21,313 bases of DNA, from positions 1-21,313 of the forward strand of contig CAUFXR010000043.1 of the NCBI GenBank assembly GCA_959596515.1, written 5' to 3'. This document shows positions 6,928 through 13,718 of the stretch, piece after piece; positions within the stretch are counted from its first letter, which is position 1; every line of letters starts with the position of its first letter. A program made the translations under genes and the position numbers. The DNA comes from an uncultured Oscillospiraceae bacterium. GTDB taxonomy: Bacteria; Bacillota; Clostridia; Oscillospirales; Acutalibacteraceae. The notes beneath the pieces are model-generated. The model was given only the letters and a program-made list of their open reading frames with translations. It was not told the origin of the DNA and did no database searches.

Positions 6928-9168
6928 GTGGCTCCAAGAAAAAAGAAACCAGACCCTAAGCCTATGCCCCATACCCATGGGGTGATCGAAGGGGCTGGAT
7001 CGGTGGTGGAACAAGAGATCGACCACACCCTGGAAACCAACTATATGCCTTATGCCATGAGCGTGATTTTATCCCGCGCCCTGCCGGAGATCGACGGGTT
7101 TAAGCCGTCGCACCGGAAATTATTATACACAATGTATAAAATGGGGTTATTAAACTCTGGGAGAACAAAATCCGCGAATATTGTGGGGCAGACCATGAAA
7201 TTAAATCCCCATGGCGAGGGCGCTATTTACGATACCATGGTGCGTTTGAGCCGTGGATACGAGGCTTTGCTGCATCCCTTTGTGGACAGCAAAGGAAATT
7301 TCGGTAAGTTTTATTCCCGGGATATGGCCTGGGCCGCCTCCCGTTACACTGAGGCGAAACTAGATCCCATTGCCCAGGAACTGTTCCGAGATATTGATAA
7401 GGATACCGTGGATTTTGTGGACAACTATGACAACACCATGAAGGAACCGTCTTTGCTGCCGGCGACCTTTCCCACGGTGCTGGTTAACGCCAATACGGGT
7501 ATCGCCGTAGGTATGGCCAGCTCAATCTGTCCTTTTAACTTAAAGGAGGTCTGTGAGACCACCATTGGCTTGATGCGGGATCCGGACTTTGACGTGATGT
7601 CCACTCTTCTGGCGCCTGATTTTCCCGGCGGCGGCCAGATTATCTGTGATAGGAACGCCTTAAAGCAGGTATACGATACCGGCCGTGGTGGCATCAAGGT
7701 GCGGGCTCGATATTCCTACGACAAATCAGCCAACTGCGTCGACGTGACCAGCATTCCGCCTACCACCACCTGTGAGGCCATCATCGAGAAAATCATTGAG
7801 CTGGTAAAGCAGGGCAAACTGAAGGAAATCGCTGATATCCGGGATGAAACTGGTTTAGACGGCCTGAAAATCACCATTGACCTGAAGCGGGGCGTAGACC
7901 CGGAAAAACTGATGCTGAAGCTTTTCCGCATGACGCCTCTGGAAGATACTTTTTCCTGTAACTTTAACGTGCTGATCGCCGGAGTGCCCAGGGTTATGGG
8001 GGTTCGGGAGATGCTGGGTGAGTGGATCGCTTTCCGTATTGAGTGTGTCCGCCGCAGGACGTATTTTGACTTGCAGAAGAAAAAGGATAAGCTCCATCTG
8101 CTGAAAGGATTAAAACGGATTCTTCTGGATATCGACAAGGCGGTAAAAATTGTCCGTGAAACCGAGGAAGAGTCTGAGGTGGTGCCAAACCTGATGATTG
8201 GATTTGGCATCGACGAAATTCAGGCGGAGTTTGTGGCGGAGATTAAGCTGCGCCATTTGAACCGGGAATATATTTTGAAGCGCACCCAGGAAACCGAGCA
8301 GCTGGAGGCGGAGATCGCTGAACTGCAGGCCATTCTGGACAGTAAGAGTAAGGTCAAAGGTATCATTGTCAATGAGCTGAACGATGTGATTAAAAAGTAC
8401 GGCAGGCCCAGAAAGAGCATGCTGGTTTATCCCAACGAGATCCAGGAATATGAGCCGGAGGAAGATGTCCCGGATTATCCTGTGACGTTGTTTTTCACCA
8501 AGGATGGCTATTTCAAAAAGATTACGCCTCAGTCTCTGCGGATGAGCGGGGAACAGAAACTGAAAGAGGAAGATTCCATCGTGCATACGGTGGAGGCTAC
8601 CAACAACACAGAGCTTTTGTTCTTCACCGATCGGTGTCAGGTGTATAAAACCAGGGCCAGTGAGTTTCCGGATACCAAGGCCAGTGTTTTAGGAGATTTC
8701 GTGGCGGCCAAACTTGGCTTTGACGAAGGTGAGTCGGCTGTGGCCATGGTCGTCACCACCGATTATAAGGGCTGTCTGCTGTTTTTCTTCGAAAACGGAA
8801 AGCTCGCCAAGGTGCCGCTGGAGTCCTATGCTACCAAAACCAACCGTAAGCGCTTGACCAACGCGTATTCCGACAAATCACCTTTATGCGCGGTTTACCA
8901 TATCCAGGCTGATAGGGAATTTCTGCTGATATCCACCTCGGGCCGGATGCTTTTAGTCCATACTGGCGCAGTGGTGGAAAAAACCACCCGGAATACCCAG
9001 GGGGTGGCGGTAATGACTCAGCGAAAGGGGCACCGACTGCTAAGCGTGGAGCCCTTTGAGGAAGATATGCTGAAAAAACCTGCCCGATACCGGACGAAAT
9101 CCCTGCCGGCGATGGGATCCATGCCCACCCCGGAAGAAACCCAGGGAGAACAGATGAAGCTTTCCTGA
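6928..9168 (+). CDS. parC: Type IIA topoisomerase A subunit, divergent (topo IV/ParC-like)
   Basis: DNA cleavage and religation subunit; works with the B subunit encoded upstream. The winged-helix region shows DGFKPSHRKLLYTM and the catalytic Arg139-Tyr140 in AASRYTE, the Tyr that bonds covalently to DNA. The quinolone-determining stretch reads NPHGEGAIYD (93-102) where E. coli GyrA has HPHGDSAVYD, so Gly98 replaces Ser83 while Asp102 matches Asp87. A tower segment (VNANTGIAVGMASS) and a long coiled coil (about 430-490) follow, then a beta-pinwheel C-terminal domain. No GyrA-box (QRRGGKG type) is present, which argues against negative supercoiling and for decatenation. The start is GTG with GGAG 8 bases upstream. 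At 746 residues it is shorter than typical GyrA. The 504-bp distance from its partner is unusual. Confidence 0.88.
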   Translation: MAPRKKKPDPKPMPHTHGVIEGAGSVVEQEIDHTLETNYMPYAMSVILSRALPEIDGFKPSHRKLLYTMYKMGLLNSGRTKSANIVGQTMKLNPHGEGAIYDTMVRLSRGYEALLHPFVDSKGNFGKFYSRDMAWAASRYTEAKLDPIAQELFRDIDKDTVDFVDNYDNTMKEPSLLPATFPTVLVNANTGIAVGMASSICPFNLKEVCETTIGLMRDPDFDVMSTLLAPDFPGGGQIICDRNALKQVYDTGRGGIKVRARYSYDKSANCVDVTSIPPTTTCEAIIEKIIELVKQGKLKEIADIRDETGLDGLKITIDLKRGVDPEKLMLKLFRMTPLEDTFSCNFNVLIAGVPRVMGVREMLGEWIAFRIECVRRRTYFDLQKKKDKLHLLKGLKRILLDIDKAVKIVRETEEESEVVPNLMIGFGIDEIQAEFVAEIKLRHLNREYILKRTQETEQLEAEIAELQAILDSKSKVKGIIVNELNDVIKKYGRPRKSMLVYPNEIQEYEPEEDVPDYPVTLFFTKDGYFKKITPQSLRMSGEQKLKEEDSIVHTVEATNNTELLFFTDRCQVYKTRASEFPDTKASVLGDFVAAKLGFDEGESAVAMVVTTDYKGCLLFFFENGKLAKVPLESYATKTNRKRLTNAYSDKSPLCAVYHIQADREFLLISTSGRMLLVHTGAVVEKTTRNTQGVAVMTQRKGHRLLSVEPFEEDMLKKPARYRTKSLPAMGSMPTPEETQGEQMKLS

Positions 9169-9204
9169 AAGTTGCCCCTGAATTTCCTGAGAGCTGCCCT
9201 AAAA
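9161..9204 (+). repeat. 22-bp direct repeat over the topoisomerase A stop codon
   Basis: TTTCCTGAAAGTTGCCCCTG at 9161-9180 contains the TGA stop (9166-9168). It recurs 22 bases later as TTTCCTGAGAGCTGCCCT at 9183-9200. It is an imperfect tandem duplication centred on the gene end, like the one at the ftsH end. Confidence 0.7.
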
Positions 9205-9370
9205 TTAGAGCGGTGAAAGCGGCGCAGGGCGTCAAGCGTGGAAGCTGTCCGTACCGCTCCCGATGTAGTCCAGTTTGATAGTAAGTCTAGCTTTGAAAAT
9301 TTGGGTTATGTTTTACGCCGTGAAAATTTTTGCTTCAGCTAAAACACAGTATAGGGATCCATCCTGGGAA

Positions 9371-9416
9371 TACAATAAAAACCACGGATTCGTCTGCCGT
9401 TCAGACAAATCCGTGG
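9371..9416 (-). terminator. Strong hairpin with T-run on the minus strand
   Basis: CCACGGATT (9382-9390) pairs with AATCCGTGG (9408-9416), and GTCTG (9392-9396) with CAGAC (9402-9406), giving a 15-position stem with one C/A mismatch and a 5-base loop. The run of A before it (TACAATAAAAA, 9371-9381) is a T-tract only when read on the minus strand; on plus it is followed by CGTTACTCC. Both flanking genes are on plus, so it would stop an antisense transcript. It could also act as an RNA 3'-end-stabilising hairpin for the topoisomerase message. Confidence 0.6.
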
Positions 9417-9542
9417 CGTTACTCCTAAAACGGCAAACGCGTTTCGCTTTAAGAGCTTGCTATTAGTATTGCGGTTTAAAGAGGGTTTATCCCTAAAATA
9501 AAAATTCTTTTTCAGGCAAGTCCTCTAATTTGAAAATAAGCC

Positions 9543-9571
9543 TTGCAAAAGCTTGTAGGATGTGCTATATT
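9543..9571 (+). promoter_or_regulatory. secG promoter
   Basis: TTGCAA (9543-9548), a 17-base spacer, then TATATT (9566-9571) with an extended -10 TGC directly before it. This is a good sigma-A promoter 42 bases upstream of the secG start codon. It makes secG independent of the topoisomerase genes. Confidence 0.8.
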
Positions 9572-9612
9572 AATCTAGTATCAGTTTCAATGACTTTCGG
9601 AGGTGTTATTCC

Positions 9613-9870
9613 TTGTCGACGATTGAGTGGGTATTTGGCATTATTCTTGCCATTTTCGCCATTGCTATTATCATTGTGGTTCTTTTGCAGGAAGGGCATC
9701 AAAAGGATTTGGGTACCGTAACCGGCGGTGCGGATACGTTTTTTGATAAAAACCAGGCCCGATCCATTGACGCGTTTTTGGCCCGTTGGACCAAGGTAAT
9801 CGCAGTTGGCTTTTTCATTTTAGCGATCGTGATTAATGTAATCAGCTTTTTCAGTACAACAGCTGGCTAA
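9613..9870 (+). CDS. secG: Preprotein translocase subunit SecG
   Basis: Small membrane component of the SecYEG channel that assists SecA-driven protein export. The 85-residue protein has the SecG pattern: a first membrane helix (about 5-24), the conserved polar loop LLQEGHQKDLG (24-34), a Gly-rich and DTFFDKNQARSIDAFLAR segment, then a second membrane helix (about 60-80). The start is TTG with GGAGGTG (9599-9605) 7 bases upstream; no ATG is available before the first helix. It has its own promoter and is closed by a strong terminator. The following gene is rnr, a common neighbour of secG in Firmicutes. Confidence 0.95.
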   Translation: MSTIEWVFGIILAIFAIAIIIVVLLQEGHQKDLGTVTGGADTFFDKNQARSIDAFLARWTKVIAVGFFILAIVINVISFFSTTAG

Positions 9871-9883
9871 GTGAAAGGAAAAA

Positions 9884-9909
9884 CCCCGCAGTGATGCGGG
9901 GCTTTTTTT
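9884..9909 (+). terminator. Intrinsic terminator of secG
   Basis: CCCCGCA (9884-9890) pairs with TGCGGGG (9895-9901) around a GTGA loop and is followed by C and seven T. It is a textbook Rho-independent terminator 14 bases after the secG stop. It should separate secG from rnr or limit read-through. Confidence 0.93.
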
Positions 9910-10326
9910 ATGCCACCTTAGAAAGCTACGGCAGCGTCGATGTGGCGGAGCAAAGATCCGCGACAGGAATGGAAGAAAATAAAGACCAGTTGAAAATTTT
10001 TAAATTTTTCCAAAGGAGAAAGGGAAAATACCATTTAAGAAAAATACCATTAAAAAAGTGGACGGATTCCAGTAAACACGGGATGGACTGCGGTACATGA
10101 ATGAGAGATTCAGGGCAACGTGTGAACAAGAAATTAGACCCGGCAGGAAAAGAAAAAATGGAATACCGCGGAGGGAATATGGCGGAAGCTTTTATATTAG
10201 TTCACAGCTTTTCCGTTTGGAAGCTATAGAAAGCTATGGGCAGGCTTCTGTGGCGTTTGCCATGGCTTTGAGGATAAAAACAAGGAGAACAGACAAAATA
10301 CTTTTAAAATTAGCACAGGAGGAACT
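9910..10326. other. 417-bp leader/intergenic region before rnr
   Basis: No supported gene. It holds a short direct repeat, AAAATACCATT, at about 10025 and 10042. A loose repeat of TAGAAAGCTA...TGTGGCG occurs at 9919-9947 and 10227-10255. The rnr promoter must lie here but I cannot place it with confidence; AT-rich candidates occur around 10265-10315. Short open frames lack ribosome binding sites. Confidence 0.4.
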
Positions 10327-12426
10327 ATGACGATAACGATAAAAGAAAAAATTACAAGGGCGCTGAAGGAAGACCAGGAGGCGGTGGAACCCCTGGAGCT
10401 TTTCCACGCGTTAGAGCTTACTGACAAAGACCAATTCGCTTTAGCGCTTCAGGAGCTGGAGGAAGAGGGTTTTTTGGTCACCACGAAGAAGGGGAAGTTG
10501 CTGTCCGCGAAAAGCGCGGGGCTCATGCCGGCGCAGATGGTTTCCCAGTCCAAAGAATTTTCCTTCGCCCGTCCTATGGACGGCGGTGAGGATATTTATG
10601 TCGCGCAGGAGGATCGGAAACGTGCCATGCTTGGAGATACCGTACTGCTGAGGGATATTCGTGATGAAGGCAGGGGCCCCAGCGGAAAGGTGGATAGGGT
10701 TATCCAGAAGGGAAGCCGCCTGTTTACCGGAACGGTCATCCGTCAGGGACGGGATTTGGAACTGGAATTAGACGGCGCCTTCCGTTACCAGGTGCCGATA
10801 GAGAAAAAAGGATCTCTTCACGGAAAAAACGGCGATAAGGTGCAGGTGATCCTTTCCTATGGCCCTAGGAGCGGAAAGCTGACCGCCAGAATTTTGAAAA
10901 TATACGGGAAAGCGGCTTCCGCTAAGGTTTGCGCCGACGCGATCATCGATGCCAATGGAATTCCGAAAAAATTTAAAAAGGAAACTCTGAGGCAGACGGA
11001 AGATCTATCCCGGCAGCCGATTACTCCAGAGGAAAGAGCGAAGCGCGCCGACCTGCGGGAACAGCTGATTTTCACCATTGACGGAGCCGACGCCAAAGAT
11101 CTGGACGACGCGATTTCAGTGGAAAAGGACGGAGCAGGATGGAAGCTGGGGGTCCATATCGCGGATGTATCCCACTATGTAAAGGCAGGATCTTTGGTGG
11201 ATGAGGAAGCGAAGCTGCGGGGGACGTCGGTATATTTTGCCGATCGGGTGATTCCCATGCTGCCGGAGGCCTTGTCCAACGGTTGTTGCTCATTAAATGC
11301 CGGGGAGGAAAAGTTGGCCTTTTCCTGTTTCATGACTTTGGATGGCAAAGGTAATTTGAGGGGATACCGGTTTCAAAAGAGCGTGATTTGCTCTAAGGTG
11401 CGCGGGGTTTACGATGAGGTAAACCGGATACTGGATGGAAGCGCCGAGGAACAACTGAAGGAGAAATATAGCCCGGTATTATCTTCACTGCAGGCGGGAA
11501 GGGAGCTGGCCCAGCTGCTGGAGACCAAGGGACGCCGCCGGGGCACCATGGATTTTGAGAGCAGCGAGGCACGTTTTTTCCTGGATCGAACCGGGGTTTG
11601 TGTAAACATTCTGCCACGCAGTCAGGGATTGTCGGAAAAAATGATCGAACAATTTATGATTCTCGCCAACCAGGCGGCGGCACTGTATGCCAAAAGTTTG
11701 GAAATCCCCTTTGTGTACCGTGTCCATGAGGATCCGGATCCGGAGCGGATTAACACCCTCCATCAGCTGGCGGCGGGACTTGGTCTGCGGACGAGAAGAA
11801 TCCATGAGGGGGTCCGGTCTGCGGACTTATCCGATCTGCTGCGGCAGGCCGAGGGAACTCCCGCCCAAAATATTATCAATCATCAGGTGCTGAGAACCTT
11901 AGCTAAGGCGCGGTATGACAATAAGCCGTTAGGCCATTTTGGATTGAATTTAGAGGATTACTGCCACTTTACCTCTCCGATCCGCCGATATCCGGATACT
12001 GCCATTCACCGGATTTTATCTGACGTAGTGGAGGGAATGACCGCGGATAAGCTTCAGAAAAAATATCAAGAGTTTTCTAAGGAAGCAGCGTCCCTATCCT
12101 CGGCGTGTGAACTGAGAGCCCAAAGGGCGGAGCGCCAGGCGGAAAAATGCTACATGGCGGAATATATGCGCCAGCATTTGGGTGAGACCTTCGACGGTAT
12201 GATCAGCGGCGCCACTGTCCGGGGAATTTTTGTTCAGCTGGCAAACAGCGTGGAAGGCTTTGTGGGACTGGAAGCTTTTCCGGACAGTGACTTCCAGTTT
12301 GACGGGCTGCTGACCCATACGGATATCCGGACCGGCCGTAAGCTGACGGTGGGAGATCCTATGAAAATTCAGGTGGTGGCGGCGGACGTGGCTACGGGCC
12401 GAATTGATTTTACCCCAGCGGAATAA
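10327..12426 (+). CDS. rnr: Ribonuclease R
   Basis: Processive 3'-5' exoribonuclease of the RNB family that degrades structured RNA and takes part in rRNA/mRNA turnover and trans-translation. An N-terminal winged helix (about 5-60) and cold-shock domains (about 75-190) precede the RNB catalytic domain. Its metal-binding motif is DGADAKDLDDAIS (252-264), with Asp252, 258, 260 and 261 as expected ligands. A TSPIRRYPD segment follows near residue 550, and an S1 RNA-binding domain runs from about 616 to the end. The 699-residue protein lacks the long Lys-rich C-terminal tail of many RNase R. The ATG has AGGAGG at 4 bases, a little short. smpB, a frequent next gene, is absent; bofA follows. Confidence 0.95.
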   Translation: MTITIKEKITRALKEDQEAVEPLELFHALELTDKDQFALALQELEEEGFLVTTKKGKLLSAKSAGLMPAQMVSQSKEFSFARPMDGGEDIYVAQEDRKRAMLGDTVLLRDIRDEGRGPSGKVDRVIQKGSRLFTGTVIRQGRDLELELDGAFRYQVPIEKKGSLHGKNGDKVQVILSYGPRSGKLTARILKIYGKAASAKVCADAIIDANGIPKKFKKETLRQTEDLSRQPITPEERAKRADLREQLIFTIDGADAKDLDDAISVEKDGAGWKLGVHIADVSHYVKAGSLVDEEAKLRGTSVYFADRVIPMLPEALSNGCCSLNAGEEKLAFSCFMTLDGKGNLRGYRFQKSVICSKVRGVYDEVNRILDGSAEEQLKEKYSPVLSSLQAGRELAQLLETKGRRRGTMDFESSEARFFLDRTGVCVNILPRSQGLSEKMIEQFMILANQAAALYAKSLEIPFVYRVHEDPDPERINTLHQLAAGLGLRTRRIHEGVRSADLSDLLRQAEGTPAQNIINHQVLRTLAKARYDNKPLGHFGLNLEDYCHFTSPIRRYPDTAIHRILSDVVEGMTADKLQKKYQEFSKEAASLSSACELRAQRAERQAEKCYMAEYMRQHLGETFDGMISGATVRGIFVQLANSVEGFVGLEAFPDSDFQFDGLLTHTDIRTGRKLTVGDPMKIQVVAADVATGRIDFTPAE

Positions 12427-12575
12427 ATTCGTCATAAACCTAAGTGACTCCAGCATAAGCTTTCTTAGGACTTGCTTTCAGCTTTTCGCATTGTGGCCTT
12501 TCGCGTTGTGGATGAGGACAACGGGTGAAAGGGGGAAAGCGGTTCTAAAACCCGCTGGAAAAGAGGAAATGATGA

Positions 12576-12839
12576 ATGGAAAATTGGATCATCTGGCTTA
12601 TATTCGCAGGAATTTTCAGCGTTCTGCTAATTTTGCACGTCGCCGCGGGAGCCCAAAAGCCATTTCGCAGGGCGCTGGGCAGTGCCTTGAATGGATTGAT
12701 CGCTTTAGTCCTGGCGAATATCACCGGAGGTTTTACCGGCGTGACTCTTCCGGTAAGCCTGCTGTCTCTTGGAATATCCGCAGGTTTAGGGATTCCCGGA
12801 GTCACAATGCTGCTGCTGCTAAACCTTATTTGGCCTTAA
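12576..12839 (+). CDS. bofA: BofA-like pro-sigma-K processing inhibitor
   Basis: In B. subtilis BofA sits in the outer forespore membrane and, with SpoIVFA, holds the SpoIVFB protease inactive until the forespore signals, delaying sigma-K activation. The 87-residue product has a first membrane helix (about 4-24), the QKPFRRALGSALNGLIALVL segment typical of the family, a conserved Asn followed by Gly-rich turns, and the C-terminal signature around GISAGLGIPGVTMLLLL. The length matches BofA. The ATG has GAGGAA 7 bases upstream. It lies 149 bases after rnr, with a CCTAAG/CTTAGG dyad between. The call is from remembered family pattern; presence suggests a sporulating lineage. Confidence 0.85.
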   Translation: MENWIIWLIFAGIFSVLLILHVAAGAQKPFRRALGSALNGLIALVLANITGGFTGVTLPVSLLSLGISAGLGIPGVTMLLLLNLIWP

Positions 12840-12930
12840 ACACGCTTACTAGCAGATGACCTGTCTGATTTGACGACATCCGGGAATTATTGGCTCCGGT
12901 TCAAAACAGGATCTCAGTCTGGATTTTCCA

Positions 12931-13143
12931 CCGCTATCCCAAGTGTTAGAAAAGATACCGTTATCCCAGGTGTTGCGAAAAACGCCGCTATCTCAAGTGT
13001 TGGAAAAACCCCGTTATCGCAGGTGTCGCGAAAAGCCCCGTTATCCCAGGTGCTGAAAAAAACCCCACTATCGCAGGTGTTGGAAAAGCCCCGTTATCCC
13101 AGGTGTTGCGAAAAACGCCGCTATCTCAAGTGCTGAAAAAATC
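12931..13143. repeat. 26-27-bp tandem repeat array (8 copies)
   Basis: Eight contiguous units start at 12931, 12958, 12985, 13011, 13038, 13065, 13091 and 13118. A typical unit begins CCGTTATCCCAGGTGTTGCG and ends AAAAACG. Units 2-3 and 7-8 are near-identical pairs, showing a higher-order duplication. Units drop to 26 bases at two places, so no frame stays open through a regular peptide repeat. The 85 bases before the array hold nothing recognisable. This is a minisatellite between bofA and the ABC-F gene. Confidence 0.9.
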
Positions 13144-13352
13144 TCATGAAAAAATTCAGGAAAGGTACCGCCGGCGCCTCGGCTTCTGATAGCTTTTCCA
13201 GACAAAATCCCACTTTTTCATGCGGCGTTTTATTTGTTTTTTAACTTTCCGTTTCAATTCCCCTTTGAATTTTCCGCGACAATCACTTTATGACATATTG
13301 TAGGATGTGTCTACTGGAGGGCGTGCCAAAAGGGCCGCGCAAATGAGAAACT

Positions 13353-13517
13353 GGGGATATGTCGAGGATATGCCGAGAATATGCTGAGAATATGCTGAGG
13401 ATATGCTGAGAATATGCCGAGAATATGCTGAGGATATGCCGAGAATATGCTGAGAATATGCCGAGGATGTGCTGGGGATATGCTGAGAATATTCCGGGGA
13501 CATTCTGAGAATAGAAT
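13353..13517. repeat. 11-bp tandem repeat array (about 15 copies)
   Basis: About fifteen contiguous 11-base units of GAGAATATGCT with transitions only at a few positions (GAGGATATGCC, GGGGATATGCT and so on). The period is close to one DNA helical turn, so each unit presents the same face. On the minus strand it produces an open frame with an 11-residue peptide repeat, but no ribosome binding site. The 13144-13352 stretch before it shows no gene. Confidence 0.92.
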
Positions 13518-13525
13518 GCGGACTA

Positions 13526-13549
13526 GCGGAGGGGGCGTTTCCCCTCCGC
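13526..13549. other. 9-bp perfect hairpin after the 11-bp array
   Basis: GCGGAGGGG (13526-13534) pairs with CCCCTCCGC (13541-13549) around a GCGTTT loop. No T-run follows on either strand, so it is not a classical intrinsic terminator. It may mark the 3' boundary of the ABC-F transcript or a DNA element linked to the array. Confidence 0.6.
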
Positions 13550-13666
13550 GCGATAGAAAGAACGGTGAGCGGAGCGATATGGGATGGGAGAGATTTGCCG
13601 CAAGCTTAATGCAGCCTAAAAATAAGGTTCTTTTTTGTGTTACAATTTTTTAAGCCCTCAAAAAAC

Positions 13667-13695
13667 TTGCGTTATTAGTATATTGTTCGTATAAT
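13667..13695 (+). promoter_or_regulatory. Sigma-A-like promoter pointing into the ABC-F gene (antisense)
   Basis: TTGCGT (13667-13672), a 17-base spacer, then a perfect TATAAT (13690-13695). Transcription would start near 13702 and run antisense to the 3' end of the minus-strand ABC-F gene. The surroundings are very AT-rich, so a chance match is possible. Confidence 0.45.
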
Positions 13696-13718
13696 TCTAT
13701 ATTTTATATACTTATAGT

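Noticed and set aside
9371..9416. Hairpin as the ordinary terminator of the topoisomerase A gene
   Set aside because: No T-run follows it on the plus strand, so it is not a normal Rho-independent terminator in that direction.
9891..10330. Short plus-strand frames between secG and rnr (69 and 77 codons)
   Set aside because: The first starts inside the secG terminator, and neither has a ribosome binding site. Both contain an ESYG-like peptide from a loose DNA repeat, which is too weak to call a pseudogene.
12404..12859. 151-codon plus-strand frame overlapping bofA
   Set aside because: It is a shifted-frame shadow of bofA and the end of rnr, with no SD; bofA has the SD and the family pattern.
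12870..13136. Plus-strand frame with repeated PLSQV-type peptides
   Set aside because: It comes from the 27-bp array; the frame changes at 26-base units and no ribosome binding site precedes the ATG.
13288..13503. Minus-strand frame with repeated AYSQHILGISS peptides
   Set aside because: Three 11-base units make an 11-residue period by arithmetic. No ribosome binding site or hydrophobic/secretion signal supports a real protein.
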